The translations under genes were made by a program, and so were the position numbers. Shown here piece after piece: positions 15,149 to 22,404 of a stretch of DNA of 26,627 nt; position 1 is the stretch's first letter, and each line of letters starts with the position of its first letter. The notes below the pieces were generated by a model. It made no database searches, had not been told where the DNA came from, and worked only from the letters and a program-made list of their open reading frames with translations. The DNA lies in the NCBI GenBank assembly GCA_027348305.1, contig DAIEPS010000004.1, forward strand, positions 1-26,627, read 5' to 3'. Source of the DNA: Anaerolineaceae bacterium (GTDB lineage Bacteria; Chloroflexota; Anaerolineae; Anaerolineales; Anaerolineaceae).

Positions 15149-16546
15149 CTATGGCAGCTCCAAATTGGTTCCTTCAGGAAATGGTCCCAGCAAGTAAACG
15201 GTGAGGTTGAAAAATGTAAATTTACTTAATGCGGCGAATTCCGCATCCGTGTAACCCAAATCGATCCAGTGAGTATTTCCATTATACGAACCTGTATCTT
15301 GCACAACACCAATGCCGTAACCCGGCACACAAATTTTGGTATTTTTTAGGATTGGAAACCAGGCTGGATCAACCGCGAGCACACCTTTCTTAACCGGTGT
15401 ACCCAAAGCTGTAAGGCCCAAACAATCAGTCGATCCTGAGTTGCAGGGTGAATAAGATGTGGCTGTAACAGTAATTGCCTTGTAATAATTAACGGGCACA
15501 TCGCAGGCTTCTATGGTTTGAACCACCAACTTTCCACCCACGACAACAACAGCGTTGACCGGATCCCTAAGCACAACCTTTTCTTCAGTTGAGCGCGAGA
15601 CTTCTTTTCCGTCTTCGTACCTGATGCGCACCTGTACCACCTGCAGGCCGTCCACGCCCGCGGTGATGGTTTGGGTTTGCCCAACCTCCATGGTGTTGTC
15701 TGTTTGCTTTTCAGTCGTATAGGGGATGGCCTGCTGTTCGCGCAGGACTTCTTCTCTCACACGGACGACGAAAATGCGTCCGTCTTCGGGCAGGGGGTCG
15801 GTTTCAGCGGGTTTACTATAATCGAGGTCTTGAAGCGTGATGCCAACTTTAGCCAGCACTTCGCCCACGGTGGGCGCAGTGGCAAAGGTTGAAATATCCC
15901 TGCCATCAGCGGTAATGATCAGCGGCCTGGCCCTGGTGACGGTCAACGCGTCTTGCAGATCGATGCTGCCGCTGAAAGATTGACTGAGCGCGTCGCCGCC
16001 GTGAAGGGTGATGCCGTGTTCCCACAAAGCTGCGCCAACGCTGGATGCGGCTGTGTTAAAGGTGTTGACTGCGCCATCCATGTTGACGGTAAGGGTGACG
16101 ACAGGGGTGTATTGTAATGTGAAGGGTCCGGAGACATTTAGAGGTTGTTCCAGGGGCACGATCAACCCGTTGAGGCGGACAATATCCCCTGCGCCCGGAA
16201 GAATGCCGGCAGTGACCAGGATCTCGGCCGGGACGGTTGCGGCTGTCTTCACGGTGGATAAGGTCTGCGTGCCGTCGTTCCATACCCGGATGGAGCGGGA
16301 GAGCTTCACTGTAATTTCTGTGACCTGTGCGAGTGAACTGGATGATGGAGGGTTAACCTGGTCGAATGGTGAAAGCTTGATCCCAACCGAACGCAGCGCG
16401 CCGCGCACTGTCAGTGCGTGCGTCGTCACCTGGCTGGGTTTTCCATCCACGACGACCGTAAGCTGTTTTCCCATCAGAAGATACCCTGCGAGGATGCCCA
16501 GCAGAGGCAGACAGATGAGAAGAATTAATTTCGTTTTGCGAGACAC
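15149..16546 (-). CDS. YabE-like cell-wall protein: DUF348 x3, G5, 3D domain
   Basis: The 465-aa protein has an N-terminal membrane anchor (about 6-24), three DUF348 (ubiquitin-like) repeats (about 28-70, 152-193, 208-246), a G5 domain (about 264-338) and a C-terminal 3D domain (about 357-450). The 3D aspartates are D393 (AVDP), D417 (QDTG) and D429 (WIDL). Homologous domain sets occur in YabE and in resuscitation-promoting factors, where the catalytic part cleaves peptidoglycan; the 3D domain is related to MltA lytic transglycosylases. It should act outside the membrane on the wall or envelope polymer. Two Cys (C368, C375) sit in the 3D domain. The start is GTG 16546, with a TTAAAAT box 8 nt before it. 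The gene is followed by ksgA. Confidence 0.88.
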   Translation of the reverse strand: MSRKTKLILLICLPLLGILAGYLLMGKQLTVVVDGKPSQVTTHALTVRGALRSVGIKLSPFDQVNPPSSSSLAQVTEITVKLSRSIRVWNDGTQTLSTVKTAATVPAEILVTAGILPGAGDIVRLNGLIVPLEQPLNVSGPFTLQYTPVVTLTVNMDGAVNTFNTAASSVGAALWEHGITLHGGDALSQSFSGSIDLQDALTVTRARPLIITADGRDISTFATAPTVGEVLAKVGITLQDLDYSKPAETDPLPEDGRIFVVRVREEVLREQQAIPYTTEKQTDNTMEVGQTQTITAGVDGLQVVQVRIRYEDGKEVSRSTEEKVVLRDPVNAVVVVGGKLVVQTIEACDVPVNYYKAITVTATSYSPCNSGSTDCLGLTALGTPVKKGVLAVDPAWFPILKNTKICVPGYGIGVVQDTGSYNGNTHWIDLGYTDAEFAALSKFTFFNLTVYLLGPFPEGTNLELP

Positions 16547-16610
16547 ACCTTGATTTTAACCCATTAAAAGCTGGGAAATGTCAATAGTGAAAAATGCATG
16601 ATGCCAAAAA

Positions 16611-16638
16611 GTAGAGGCGTATAGCCATACGCCCCTAC
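16611..16638 (-). repeat. Dispersed palindrome (copy 1), also a terminator for the lipoprotein gene
   Basis: The 28-nt palindrome has 12-nt arms, one mismatch and the loop AGCC. Its core GGCGTATAGCCATAC is found identically at 26125-26139. On the minus strand it lies 24 nt past the lipoprotein stop and is followed by TTTTT, so this copy should work as an intrinsic terminator. Confidence 0.75.
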
Positions 16639-16662
16639 GATAGAACCTTTGCGTGAGAATGA

Positions 16663-17838
16663 TTACTTAACGATCCTCGGGTTGACCCAATAGGCCCAGT
16701 CTTGGGCGGAACTGCCGTTGGTGACCACTTGCAGCACAAAATTGACATTCTTGCCTGCCAGAGAAGAAAGGTCAACATCCAGCGTGAGTGGAGCATCTGC
16801 ATATTTGACATCCCAATGGTTGAGTTCCTGCAGGGCGCCGCCTTCGATCTTGTAACGCAGCATGAAGCGCACGTCACAGGCCGCTCCGCCGAAACCGCAG
16901 CCCAGCGTGGCCCTGAACTTCATCCCGTCTTCGACCTTGAAGAGTGGATAAATGCCCGCGATCGAACCACCGTCTATCCACTGCGGGTGGGTAAACAAAC
17001 CCACTCCGTTGATAACATTGCCGTCTTCAAGCTTGGGTGAATCCACTTTCACAACAAAGCCTGAAGCGTCCGTTTTGGCGCCCGGGCAGGCCAAGAAGCC
17101 GGCATCGGTTGCATTACGCCAGTTGGCCAGGCAGTAATTGGCCCCGAAATCATAGGCTAATAATTCAAGCGGGATAAATGGCAGAAAGCCGCCGAAAACT
17201 AACGTAGGAACGATCTGCTGCTTGACCACTTCAATGGAAACATAAATTGGAGCCATGTGCGAGGCACCGGTTCCAAACAACAGCCCGGTGTCGCTGCGCA
17301 GCATGAAGTTGCCGGCGTACTTTCCATCTGACGAAGGGCTCTTCATCTGGACGGAGACATCCACAGTTGCACCGGGGGCCACACTTCCTGGCAGGTTGGT
17401 GGAGGCCGCCGCGCCCATCTGGTCGGCACCAGAGAAGACAATGGCATAGTTGGTCGTCCAGGTGCAGGTACCGGTGTTGGTGAGGCGCCAGGTCTTGATA
17501 AATACCGTGTCAGGTGCCAGCACACTTCCATCCGGGATGGTCACGTCTGTTTCAAATTTAGCCAGGTTGCAGTTATCCGCGGTTAGGGTTGGGGAGGGCA
17601 AGAGCGCCACAGTGGCCAAAGGTTGTGGCGTGATGGTAGGCTGCACGACGGGGGGCAGTGCTGATTGAGGCGTGACCGTCGGGGCAATGCCGCTGTTGGC
17701 CGCCAGGGTCTGTGCCACCGCTGTATTGATGGCGTTTTCATCCACTGCGGGTGTGCTACGCTGGATTGTAAAGCCGCAAGAGGTCAGAAGTATTGCCAGG
17801 ATCATCACTGCTGAAAGCGAAACTAAGCGTTTATCCAC
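16663..17838 (-). CDS. NBR1-Ig-domain lipoprotein (copy 2)
   Basis: The 391-aa paralog of the 5623-6870 protein has lipobox LLTSC (Cys 21), a linker rich in Pro, Thr and Val (about 52-85), an NBR1-type Ig domain (about 90-207) with FETDVTIPDGS and FIKTWRLTNTGTCTW, and a C-terminal domain (about 228-391) with NYC, CPGAK and two further Cys (in LGCGFGGAACDV). Its DVDLSSLAGKNVNFVLQV matches copy 1 closely. GTG 17838 is chosen as start: GGAGG lies 5 nt before it and the signal peptide begins directly there, although the frame stays open to 17913. It is presumably anchored on the outer membrane face or surface. The ligand is unknown. It ends in the dispersed palindrome with a T-tract. Confidence 0.87.
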   Translation of the reverse strand: MDKRLVSLSAVMILAILLTSCGFTIQRSTPAVDENAINTAVAQTLAANSGIAPTVTPQSALPPVVQPTITPQPLATVALLPSPTLTADNCNLAKFETDVTIPDGSVLAPDTVFIKTWRLTNTGTCTWTTNYAIVFSGADQMGAAASTNLPGSVAPGATVDVSVQMKSPSSDGKYAGNFMLRSDTGLLFGTGASHMAPIYVSIEVVKQQIVPTLVFGGFLPFIPLELLAYDFGANYCLANWRNATDAGFLACPGAKTDASGFVVKVDSPKLEDGNVINGVGLFTHPQWIDGGSIAGIYPLFKVEDGMKFRATLGCGFGGAACDVRFMLRYKIEGGALQELNHWDVKYADAPLTLDVDLSSLAGKNVNFVLQVVTNGSSAQDWAYWVNPRIVK

Positions 17839-17915
17839 TTTAGCCTCCCAATATTTAATTTGATTCATTATGATGATTATACAAACTTTTTGTTTCGAAA
17901 AAAACACTCCCAATC

Positions 17916-17950
17916 AAAAAGATCCGCAGACATTTTTCAGCAGATCTTTT
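17916..17950 (-). terminator. Terminator after the AHSA1-like gene
   Basis: Arms AAAAGATC (17917-17924) and GATCTTTT (17943-17950) extend inward with two mismatches. On the minus strand the stem is followed by TTTTTGATT, about 23 nt past the stop codon. Confidence 0.75.
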
Positions 17951-17973
17951 CCAAAGCTGCTTTAAGTTCGTGT

Positions 17974-18363
17974 TTATTCGTTGAAATAATCCAGCATCGG
18001 CCTGAAGTAGTATTCCTCCCAGCCCTCACGGTACATATCACCCTGTCCGTCAGGGATGGCGGTGTGAATGAGGGTCAGACGGGTGCCGTTCGAAATGGAT
18101 TCGAAGAGGAGTTCCAATTTGGAGTCTGCATCAGTATCTGCAAATTCGGTGGTCCGCCAGGATTGCAGGATCCTATTTGGAGGATCTATCTCAAGTGTTT
18201 TTCCTGAGATATAACCGCCCCAGGCTGAAAAGTCTCCACCGACGGATGGATCGATCACCGCTTGTGAACCGGTAAATGAGGTGTGCTCGGCACTATCCAG
18301 CCAGGCGTGAAAAAGCACTTCTTTTTGTTTTGGAAGATCAACACTGACGGTTAACTTTTCCAC
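17974..18363 (-). CDS. AHSA1/SRPBCC domain protein
   Basis: The 129-aa protein is one SRPBCC (START-like) domain of the AHSA1 type. It shows FHAWLDSAEHTSF near the start, GGDFSAWGGYISGKTLEIDP in the middle and the characteristic GWEEYYFRPM near the C-terminus. These small cytoplasmic proteins bind hydrophobic ligands; few have a known role. The start is GTG 18363 with GGAGG 6 nt before it. The gene follows the DinB gene by 17 nt and forms an operon with it, a frequent partnership of stress-type orphan proteins. Confidence 0.87.
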   Translation of the reverse strand: MEKLTVSVDLPKQKEVLFHAWLDSAEHTSFTGSQAVIDPSVGGDFSAWGGYISGKTLEIDPPNRILQSWRTTEFADTDADSKLELLFESISNGTRLTLIHTAIPDGQGDMYREGWEEYYFRPMLDYFNE

Positions 18364-18380
18364 TTTACACCTCCTTGGGG

Positions 18381-18869
18381 TTAAATAACCTTATCGTTCT
18401 TGCCTGCCAATTGACGCAGCAGTTCAAATTGTCCGGTATGGTAGGTCTCGTGCCAGTGTATGTATGCAATGATCGCACCCACCGGGTCTTTGCGTGTTCC
18501 AGCCTCAGCCATTTCAGCCAGTCTTTCGGGAGTGATCGTTTTAAGACCCTCCTCGATCAACTGTTGTGAGAATTCCAGTTTAGCTAATAATTGATCAAAG
18601 GGCAACCCATCTGAACAACCCGTTATCGGGTCGGATTCCCTTTGATAGCGTTCAGTTTCGGCTTGCGTAAAAACAGGTTCATCTCCCAACAATTTCAGCA
18701 CATAATTGCGCTCGGTCAGGATGTGTCCGAGGATCCAATTCATGCAGTTGCCGCGCACAGGGGGTTGGATGACACTTTCTTCATTGGAAATGCCTTCAGT
18801 CTGGCGATGGATGATGTATGAGGTGAGTTGAAATTTTTGGATCAAGGTTTCGGCATCTGGATATTTCAT
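18381..18869 (-). CDS. DinB family metal-binding protein
   Basis: The 162-aa protein has the four-helix DinB fold. The likely metal triad is H49 (in LGHILTERNY) and H140 and H144 (in HWHETYHTGQFELLR), the usual arrangement in which the last two histidines lie four residues apart. Homologs include thiol-dependent S-transferases, but most are uncharacterised. ATG 18869 is chosen over the longer frame to 19016 because AGGAAA precedes it and the upstream extension overlaps the divergent CBS gene's promoter. It leads the two-gene unit with the AHSA1 protein. Confidence 0.87.
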   Translation of the reverse strand: MKYPDAETLIQKFQLTSYIIHRQTEGISNEESVIQPPVRGNCMNWILGHILTERNYVLKLLGDEPVFTQAETERYQRESDPITGCSDGLPFDQLLAKLEFSQQLIEEGLKTITPERLAEMAEAGTRKDPVGAIIAYIHWHETYHTGQFELLRQLAGKNDKVI

Positions 18870-18921
18870 GATAATTTCCTCGCGTTTTGATATATATATG
18901 GTAAATAAGACCAAAAATAGA

Positions 18922-18950
18922 TTGATTATTTGTTTCAAATGCAATATGAT
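18922..18950 (+). promoter_or_regulatory. Promoter for the CBS-pair gene
   Basis: TTGATT (18922-18927), a 17-bp spacer and TATGAT (18945-18950) lie 28 nt before ATG 18979. The spacing and boxes fit a housekeeping promoter. Confidence 0.78.
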
Positions 18951-18978
18951 AATTATATATAAGTTTATTGGAGGAACT

Positions 18979-19419
18979 ATGGCTACTGTGGATTCGATGT
19001 TAAACGACAAAGGCAAAGTGATCTATTCTCTGACATCTGACAAAACCATTCAAGACGCATTGAAACTAATGGCAGATAAAGATGTCGGTGCGGTATTGAT
19101 CATGGAAAAAGAAAAACTGCTTGGCATTTTCACCGAGCGCGATTATGCCAGGAAGGGAACTTTACAGGGAAACCCTGTAACCACACCTTTAAAAGATGTG
19201 ATGACCCGCGAGGTCTATTTCGTAGGTCCTGATCAATCTGCTGAAGCGTGCATGGCGCAGATGGTGGATAAACACTTCCGGCATCTGCCTGTGGTGAAAG
19301 ATGGCAAAGTGGTTGGTGTCATTTCGATCACCGATGTGATCAAAACCGTGGTCAGTGATAAAGAGGCTTTGATCGCAGGCATGGATAACTTTAGAGTGGG
19401 CATGGAATTAATGCAGTAA
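18979..19419 (+). CDS. CBS-pair domain protein
   Basis: The 146-aa protein consists of two CBS motifs and little else (about 14-62 and 74-124). Signature segments are GIFTERDY (49-56) and GVISITDV (113-120), each ending a motif with the nucleotide-contacting T/S-x-x-D. Such stand-alone CBS pairs bind AMP, ATP, SAM or related ligands and act as energy or redox sensors; the partner is unknown. ATG 18979 follows GGAGG. It is transcribed divergently from DinB across about 110 bp of AT-rich DNA. Confidence 0.92.
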   Translation: MATVDSMLNDKGKVIYSLTSDKTIQDALKLMADKDVGAVLIMEKEKLLGIFTERDYARKGTLQGNPVTTPLKDVMTREVYFVGPDQSAEACMAQMVDKHFRHLPVVKDGKVVGVISITDVIKTVVSDKEALIAGMDNFRVGMELMQ

Positions 19420-19472
19420 TAGTGTCGCCGAGTATCTTCATCAAAGAGCTCTGCAGTTTATGATCGTATTCT

Positions 19473-19499
19473 ATGCGCCTATCGTTTTGATAGGCGCAT
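19473..19499 (+). terminator. Hairpin after the CBS-pair gene
   Basis: An 11-bp perfect stem (ATGCGCCTATC with GATAGGCGCAT) has the loop GTTTT. No T-tract follows, so termination is uncertain; it directly adjoins the tandem repeat array. Confidence 0.5.
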
Positions 19500-19501
19500 G
19501 A

Positions 19502-19561
19502 CATACAGGTGTATACCATGCAGACGCATATCATGCAGACGCATATCATGCAGGTGTATGG
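19502..19561. repeat. Four 15-nt tandem repeats, each an imperfect palindrome
   Basis: Units begin at 19502, 19517, 19532 and 19547. The two central units are identical (CATGCAGACGCATAT); the outer two carry AGGTGTAT instead of AGACGCAT. Within each unit ATRCA or ATGC faces TGYAT or GCAT, so each is a small dyad. The array ends at the expected -35 position of the M20 peptidase gene, which suggests a multi-site operator. Confidence 0.75.
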
Positions 19562-19585
19562 TTGGTTGTTTCTCCCCCCTGATGC

Positions 19586-19591
19586 TATAAT
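19586..19591 (+). promoter_or_regulatory. -10 box of the M20 peptidase gene
   Basis: TATAAT lies 73 nt before ATG 19665. A weak TTGGTT (19562-19567) sits 18 bp upstream, directly after the tandem repeats, so the promoter may need an activator bound there. Confidence 0.55.
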
Positions 19592-19664
19592 CCAAAGGTT
19601 GAATGTTGCTGCCATATCTTGAAGCTTTGACTTCAAGAGAATTTATACCCATCCGAGGTCAAAC

Positions 19665-21152
19665 ATGCCCCCAACCAGTATTCTTGTTATTGTCATTGCA
19701 TTAATTTTATTTCTGTTGGCATTTATCCTAATTAAAACCCTGATCTTTGCCAGAAAATCAGCCTCCAACACCATATCGTTTAAATATGGTGTTCCGAGGT
19801 TCGCACAAAACCCTCAAACGCTGGCGGAACATCTTTCTTCCGTGATCAAGATCCAAACCATCTCACACGAAGATGCACAGGAAGACATCGCCGAAAATTT
19901 TGAGATCATGCAGTCCTTATTGGCCAAGACTTATCCGCTGACACACAAAACCCTTAAAAAAGAGCTTGTGGATGGGCACACCATGATCTACACCTGGGAA
20001 GGTAAAGATACCTCATTGAATCCAGTCGTCTTCATGGCTCACCAGGATGTCGTCCCGGCGGATGAATACACACTCGATCAATGGACATACCCCCCATTCT
20101 CAGGTCAGATCGCAGATGGTTTTATTTGGGGTCGCGGTACCATGGATATCAAAAGCCAGATGATCTCGGTCTTTGAATCGGTTGAAGCCCTGCTGGCTGA
20201 AAAATTCAAGCCGGAACGTACGATCATCCTCACCTTCAGCCATAATGAAGAAGTCTTGGGCACAGGTGCAGTGGCCGTGGTGCAGCACTTGAAGGAAAAG
20301 GGTGTGCGGGTTCAGGCTGTGATAGACGAGGGTGGTTCTGTTTACGATGGCATCATCCCTGGAGTCAAAGGGTATGTCGCGACCATCGGCATTTCAGAAA
20401 AAGGTTACCTCTCGTTGAAGTTTACCGCCCATGCCACCGGCGGACATTCCTCCACGCCCCCCAAAGAAACCGCGATCGGCATATTAACCCGCGCCATTAA
20501 CCGTTTGGAGAACAACCGCTTCCCAACGGATGTACGTATGGTCAAGCCCATGTTCCAGGGGTTGGGCAGCGCAGCTTCTCCGATCATGCAGGTGGCTTTT
20601 GCCAACCTCTGGTTGTTTGGCGGTATTGTTGCCAAAATTTTGTCTGCCAAATCTGAAACGGATGCCACCATCCGTACCACAACGGCCCCAACCCTCTTTC
20701 ACAGCGGTGTCAAAGACAACGTGCTGCCATCCGTGGCTGAAGCAGTGGTCAATTTCCGCATCCTGCCCGGGCAATCCATAGCGGACGTGTGCGAGTTTAT
20801 CCGCTTCGTGATCAAAGATAAACGGGTTACCTTCGAGCCCATGGATCAAAAAGCCTGGGAAGCCTCTCCGCTTTCACCCGTGGACGGTGACGCTTATCGC
20901 CATATCGCATCCGTGATCGGCGAGATCTGGCCGGGAACGGCTGTAGCGCCATACATTATGCTCGGCGGCACGGATTCACGTAACTTCTGCGAGATCAGCG
21001 ACTGTGTCTATCGCTTCACCCCCATGGTCGTTACCGAAGAAGATCTCAACCGTGTGCACGGTGTGAATGAACGCATCGGTATCGACGAGTTCCATCAAAT
21101 GGCTGATACCATCTATCGTGTCATGGTCCGTTGGTCACAAAAAGACTTATAA
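19665..21152 (+). CDS. M20 family metallopeptidase (PM20D1/carboxypeptidase-S-like) with membrane anchor
   Basis: The 495-aa protein has an N-terminal membrane helix (about 5-28) and a complete M20 hydrolase. Expected zinc ligands are visible: H126 (in MAHQDVVP, with D128), D161 (in GRGTMDIK), E195/E196 (in HNEEVLG) and H465 (in RVHGVNER). A lid/dimerisation domain lies between about 240 and 380. Length and motifs fit the PM20D1/Cps1 branch, which cleaves dipeptides or N-acyl amino acids. The anchor suggests it works at the membrane, with the side of the membrane undecided. It lies alone, downstream of an unusual tandem repeat array. Confidence 0.92.
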   Translation: MPPTSILVIVIALILFLLAFILIKTLIFARKSASNTISFKYGVPRFAQNPQTLAEHLSSVIKIQTISHEDAQEDIAENFEIMQSLLAKTYPLTHKTLKKELVDGHTMIYTWEGKDTSLNPVVFMAHQDVVPADEYTLDQWTYPPFSGQIADGFIWGRGTMDIKSQMISVFESVEALLAEKFKPERTIILTFSHNEEVLGTGAVAVVQHLKEKGVRVQAVIDEGGSVYDGIIPGVKGYVATIGISEKGYLSLKFTAHATGGHSSTPPKETAIGILTRAINRLENNRFPTDVRMVKPMFQGLGSAASPIMQVAFANLWLFGGIVAKILSAKSETDATIRTTTAPTLFHSGVKDNVLPSVAEAVVNFRILPGQSIADVCEFIRFVIKDKRVTFEPMDQKAWEASPLSPVDGDAYRHIASVIGEIWPGTAVAPYIMLGGTDSRNFCEISDCVYRFTPMVVTEEDLNRVHGVNERIGIDEFHQMADTIYRVMVRWSQKDL

Positions 21153-21159
21153 ACCCATA

Positions 21160-21342
21160 TAACCACGAACCACACCAATTTTTCTAAATACACAAAAACA
21201 CATATAGAAAATGCCCTGATCAACGATAATGAAGACTCCCACAGTTTTTAGACTGTGGGAGTCCGAAGTTTAAATTAGTCCTTGAAATGGCTTATTAAAA
21301 ATTAATTCGTGTTTTTAGAAATTTTCGATTATTTCGTGGTTA
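21160..21342. repeat. 183-bp imperfect palindromic element between convergent genes
   Basis: Outer arms TAACCACGAA (21160-21169) and TTCGTGGTTA (21333-21342) and inner arms TTTCTAAATACAC (21181-21193) and GTGTTTTTAGAAA (21309-21321, one mismatch) share the centre 21251. A 12-bp perfect hairpin (21234-21263) lies in the middle. There is no open frame worth reporting. It could be a small non-autonomous mobile element, a degenerate repeat or simply a bidirectional terminator. Confidence 0.6.
21234..21263. terminator. Central hairpin between the M20 and GNAT genes
   Basis: The 12-bp perfect stem GACTCCCACAGT/ACTGTGGGAGTC has a 6-nt loop. It lies between two convergent stops, so it could serve both genes, but neither side has a strong T-tract. 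Confidence 0.55.
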
Positions 21343-21347
21343 AGTAA

Positions 21348-22364
21348 TTACTTTGATAGTGTCACTCTACAAACAAACCGGTCCACACCGCCGAATTTGT
21401 ATTTGTAATCTTCGTTGCCGCGCAAAAAGTCAAAAGCGCTGCGTTTGTTTTCGTTTGCCCACATCAACAGATGTCCGAGCAGCACCCAGCCTGGGGAGTA
21501 TTCCATGAAGCGGCGGTCGAGACCTGAATTGTAGACCCAGATGCGGTTTTGATAGTCGAAGTTCAGATAGGCAGCGGCGTTCTCTCCATCCACGGTGAGG
21601 AAGGCCAACTGCAACCAGCCCTGGTCAAACGCGCGTTGGATGCTGATCTTGAATTGCTCACGCATTGCGGGGGTTAAAAAAGTTGCTTTCTCAGGGTCCT
21701 GTGCCATTAGATCGATAAATGCCTGGGTGTCTTGCGCCACTTTGGACTGCTCGGTGGTGTAATAAACTTCGATACTTGCATCCGCTTCGGCGGCGCGGCG
21801 CATTTTGCGCCTGATCTCATGCCGCTGTTTTTTATCGATGGATTCAAGATAGGCTTCCCAATCACCGGGCAGGGTGATGGAGGGGGCTTGCTGCAAAACC
21901 ACTTTGGACACCTCAAAACCTGTGGTTTTTCCGGCTTCAGACAGAAGCTGGATCGTGGGGGAGTCTTCAAGCAAGTTATACAGGTCGATGGATCGAACCC
22001 CATGTGGAATTAATTGATCTGAAATGAATTTGAGCAGACCTTCAATGAACTCTCGTTCACGTTCCGCAGAAACGATCAGGTCGAGGAAATCGCTGATCTC
22101 GATGCAGCCAAGCAGCATCAGTTTTTTGGCGCCTTCGTGCTCGGTGATAAAGAAGGGGGCGATGCCCACCAATTCTTTCCCATCATGTGCAGCCAGGATG
22201 GCCAGTTCAGCTTCGGCCGGCCATTCGCCGCCTCCGCGTGTCTGCCACCAGTCCGCCAGGTATTCAAAGCGCAGAAAAGGCACGTCATTCACGCTTTTGG
22301 CAAGCAGTAGGTTCCACTCTTCTTTCAGTTCAACGGGAAAATTTTTATAGTGTGTGAATTCCAT
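21348..22364 (-). CDS. GNAT acetyltransferase of the FemAB/BioF2 (CelD-like) type
   Basis: The 338-aa protein fits the GNAT_6/BioF2-like group: FLRFEYLADWW near the start, a basic DKKQRHEIRRKMRR segment in the middle and the closing RGNEDYKYKFG (315-325). Such proteins often join aminoacyl or acyl groups to polysaccharides or peptidoglycan precursors, but the substrate here is unknown. It is cytoplasmic. On its strand TATAAT ends 8 nt before ATG 22364 and no ribosome binding site is seen, suggesting a leaderless mRNA. It lies 40 nt downstream of the YgjP-like gene. Confidence 0.85.
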   Translation of the reverse strand: MEFTHYKNFPVELKEEWNLLLAKSVNDVPFLRFEYLADWWQTRGGGEWPAEAELAILAAHDGKELVGIAPFFITEHEGAKKLMLLGCIEISDFLDLIVSAEREREFIEGLLKFISDQLIPHGVRSIDLYNLLEDSPTIQLLSEAGKTTGFEVSKVVLQQAPSITLPGDWEAYLESIDKKQRHEIRRKMRRAAEADASIEVYYTTEQSKVAQDTQAFIDLMAQDPEKATFLTPAMREQFKISIQRAFDQGWLQLAFLTVDGENAAAYLNFDYQNRIWVYNSGLDRRFMEYSPGWVLLGHLLMWANENKRSAFDFLRGNEDYKYKFGGVDRFVCRVTLSK

Positions 22365-22372
22365 GATGGAGA

Positions 22373-22401
22373 ATTATACCTTGTGTGAGTTTCAGTTTCC
22401 A
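22373..22401 (-). promoter_or_regulatory. Promoter for the GNAT gene, predicted leaderless
   Basis: On the minus strand TGGAAA (22401-22396), a 17-bp spacer and TATAAT (22378-22373) end 8 nt before the start codon, so transcription would begin at about the A of ATG. Confidence 0.65.
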
Positions 22402-22404
22402 GCA

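Noticed and set aside
19502..19561. A CRISPR-like array
   Set aside because: The units are contiguous 15-mers without spacers.
19391..19636. A minus-strand frame with a Cys/Met repeat (ICVCM units) over the 15-nt array
   Set aside because: The amino acid repeat is just the DNA repeat translated; there is no start signal and it overlaps the CBS gene end.
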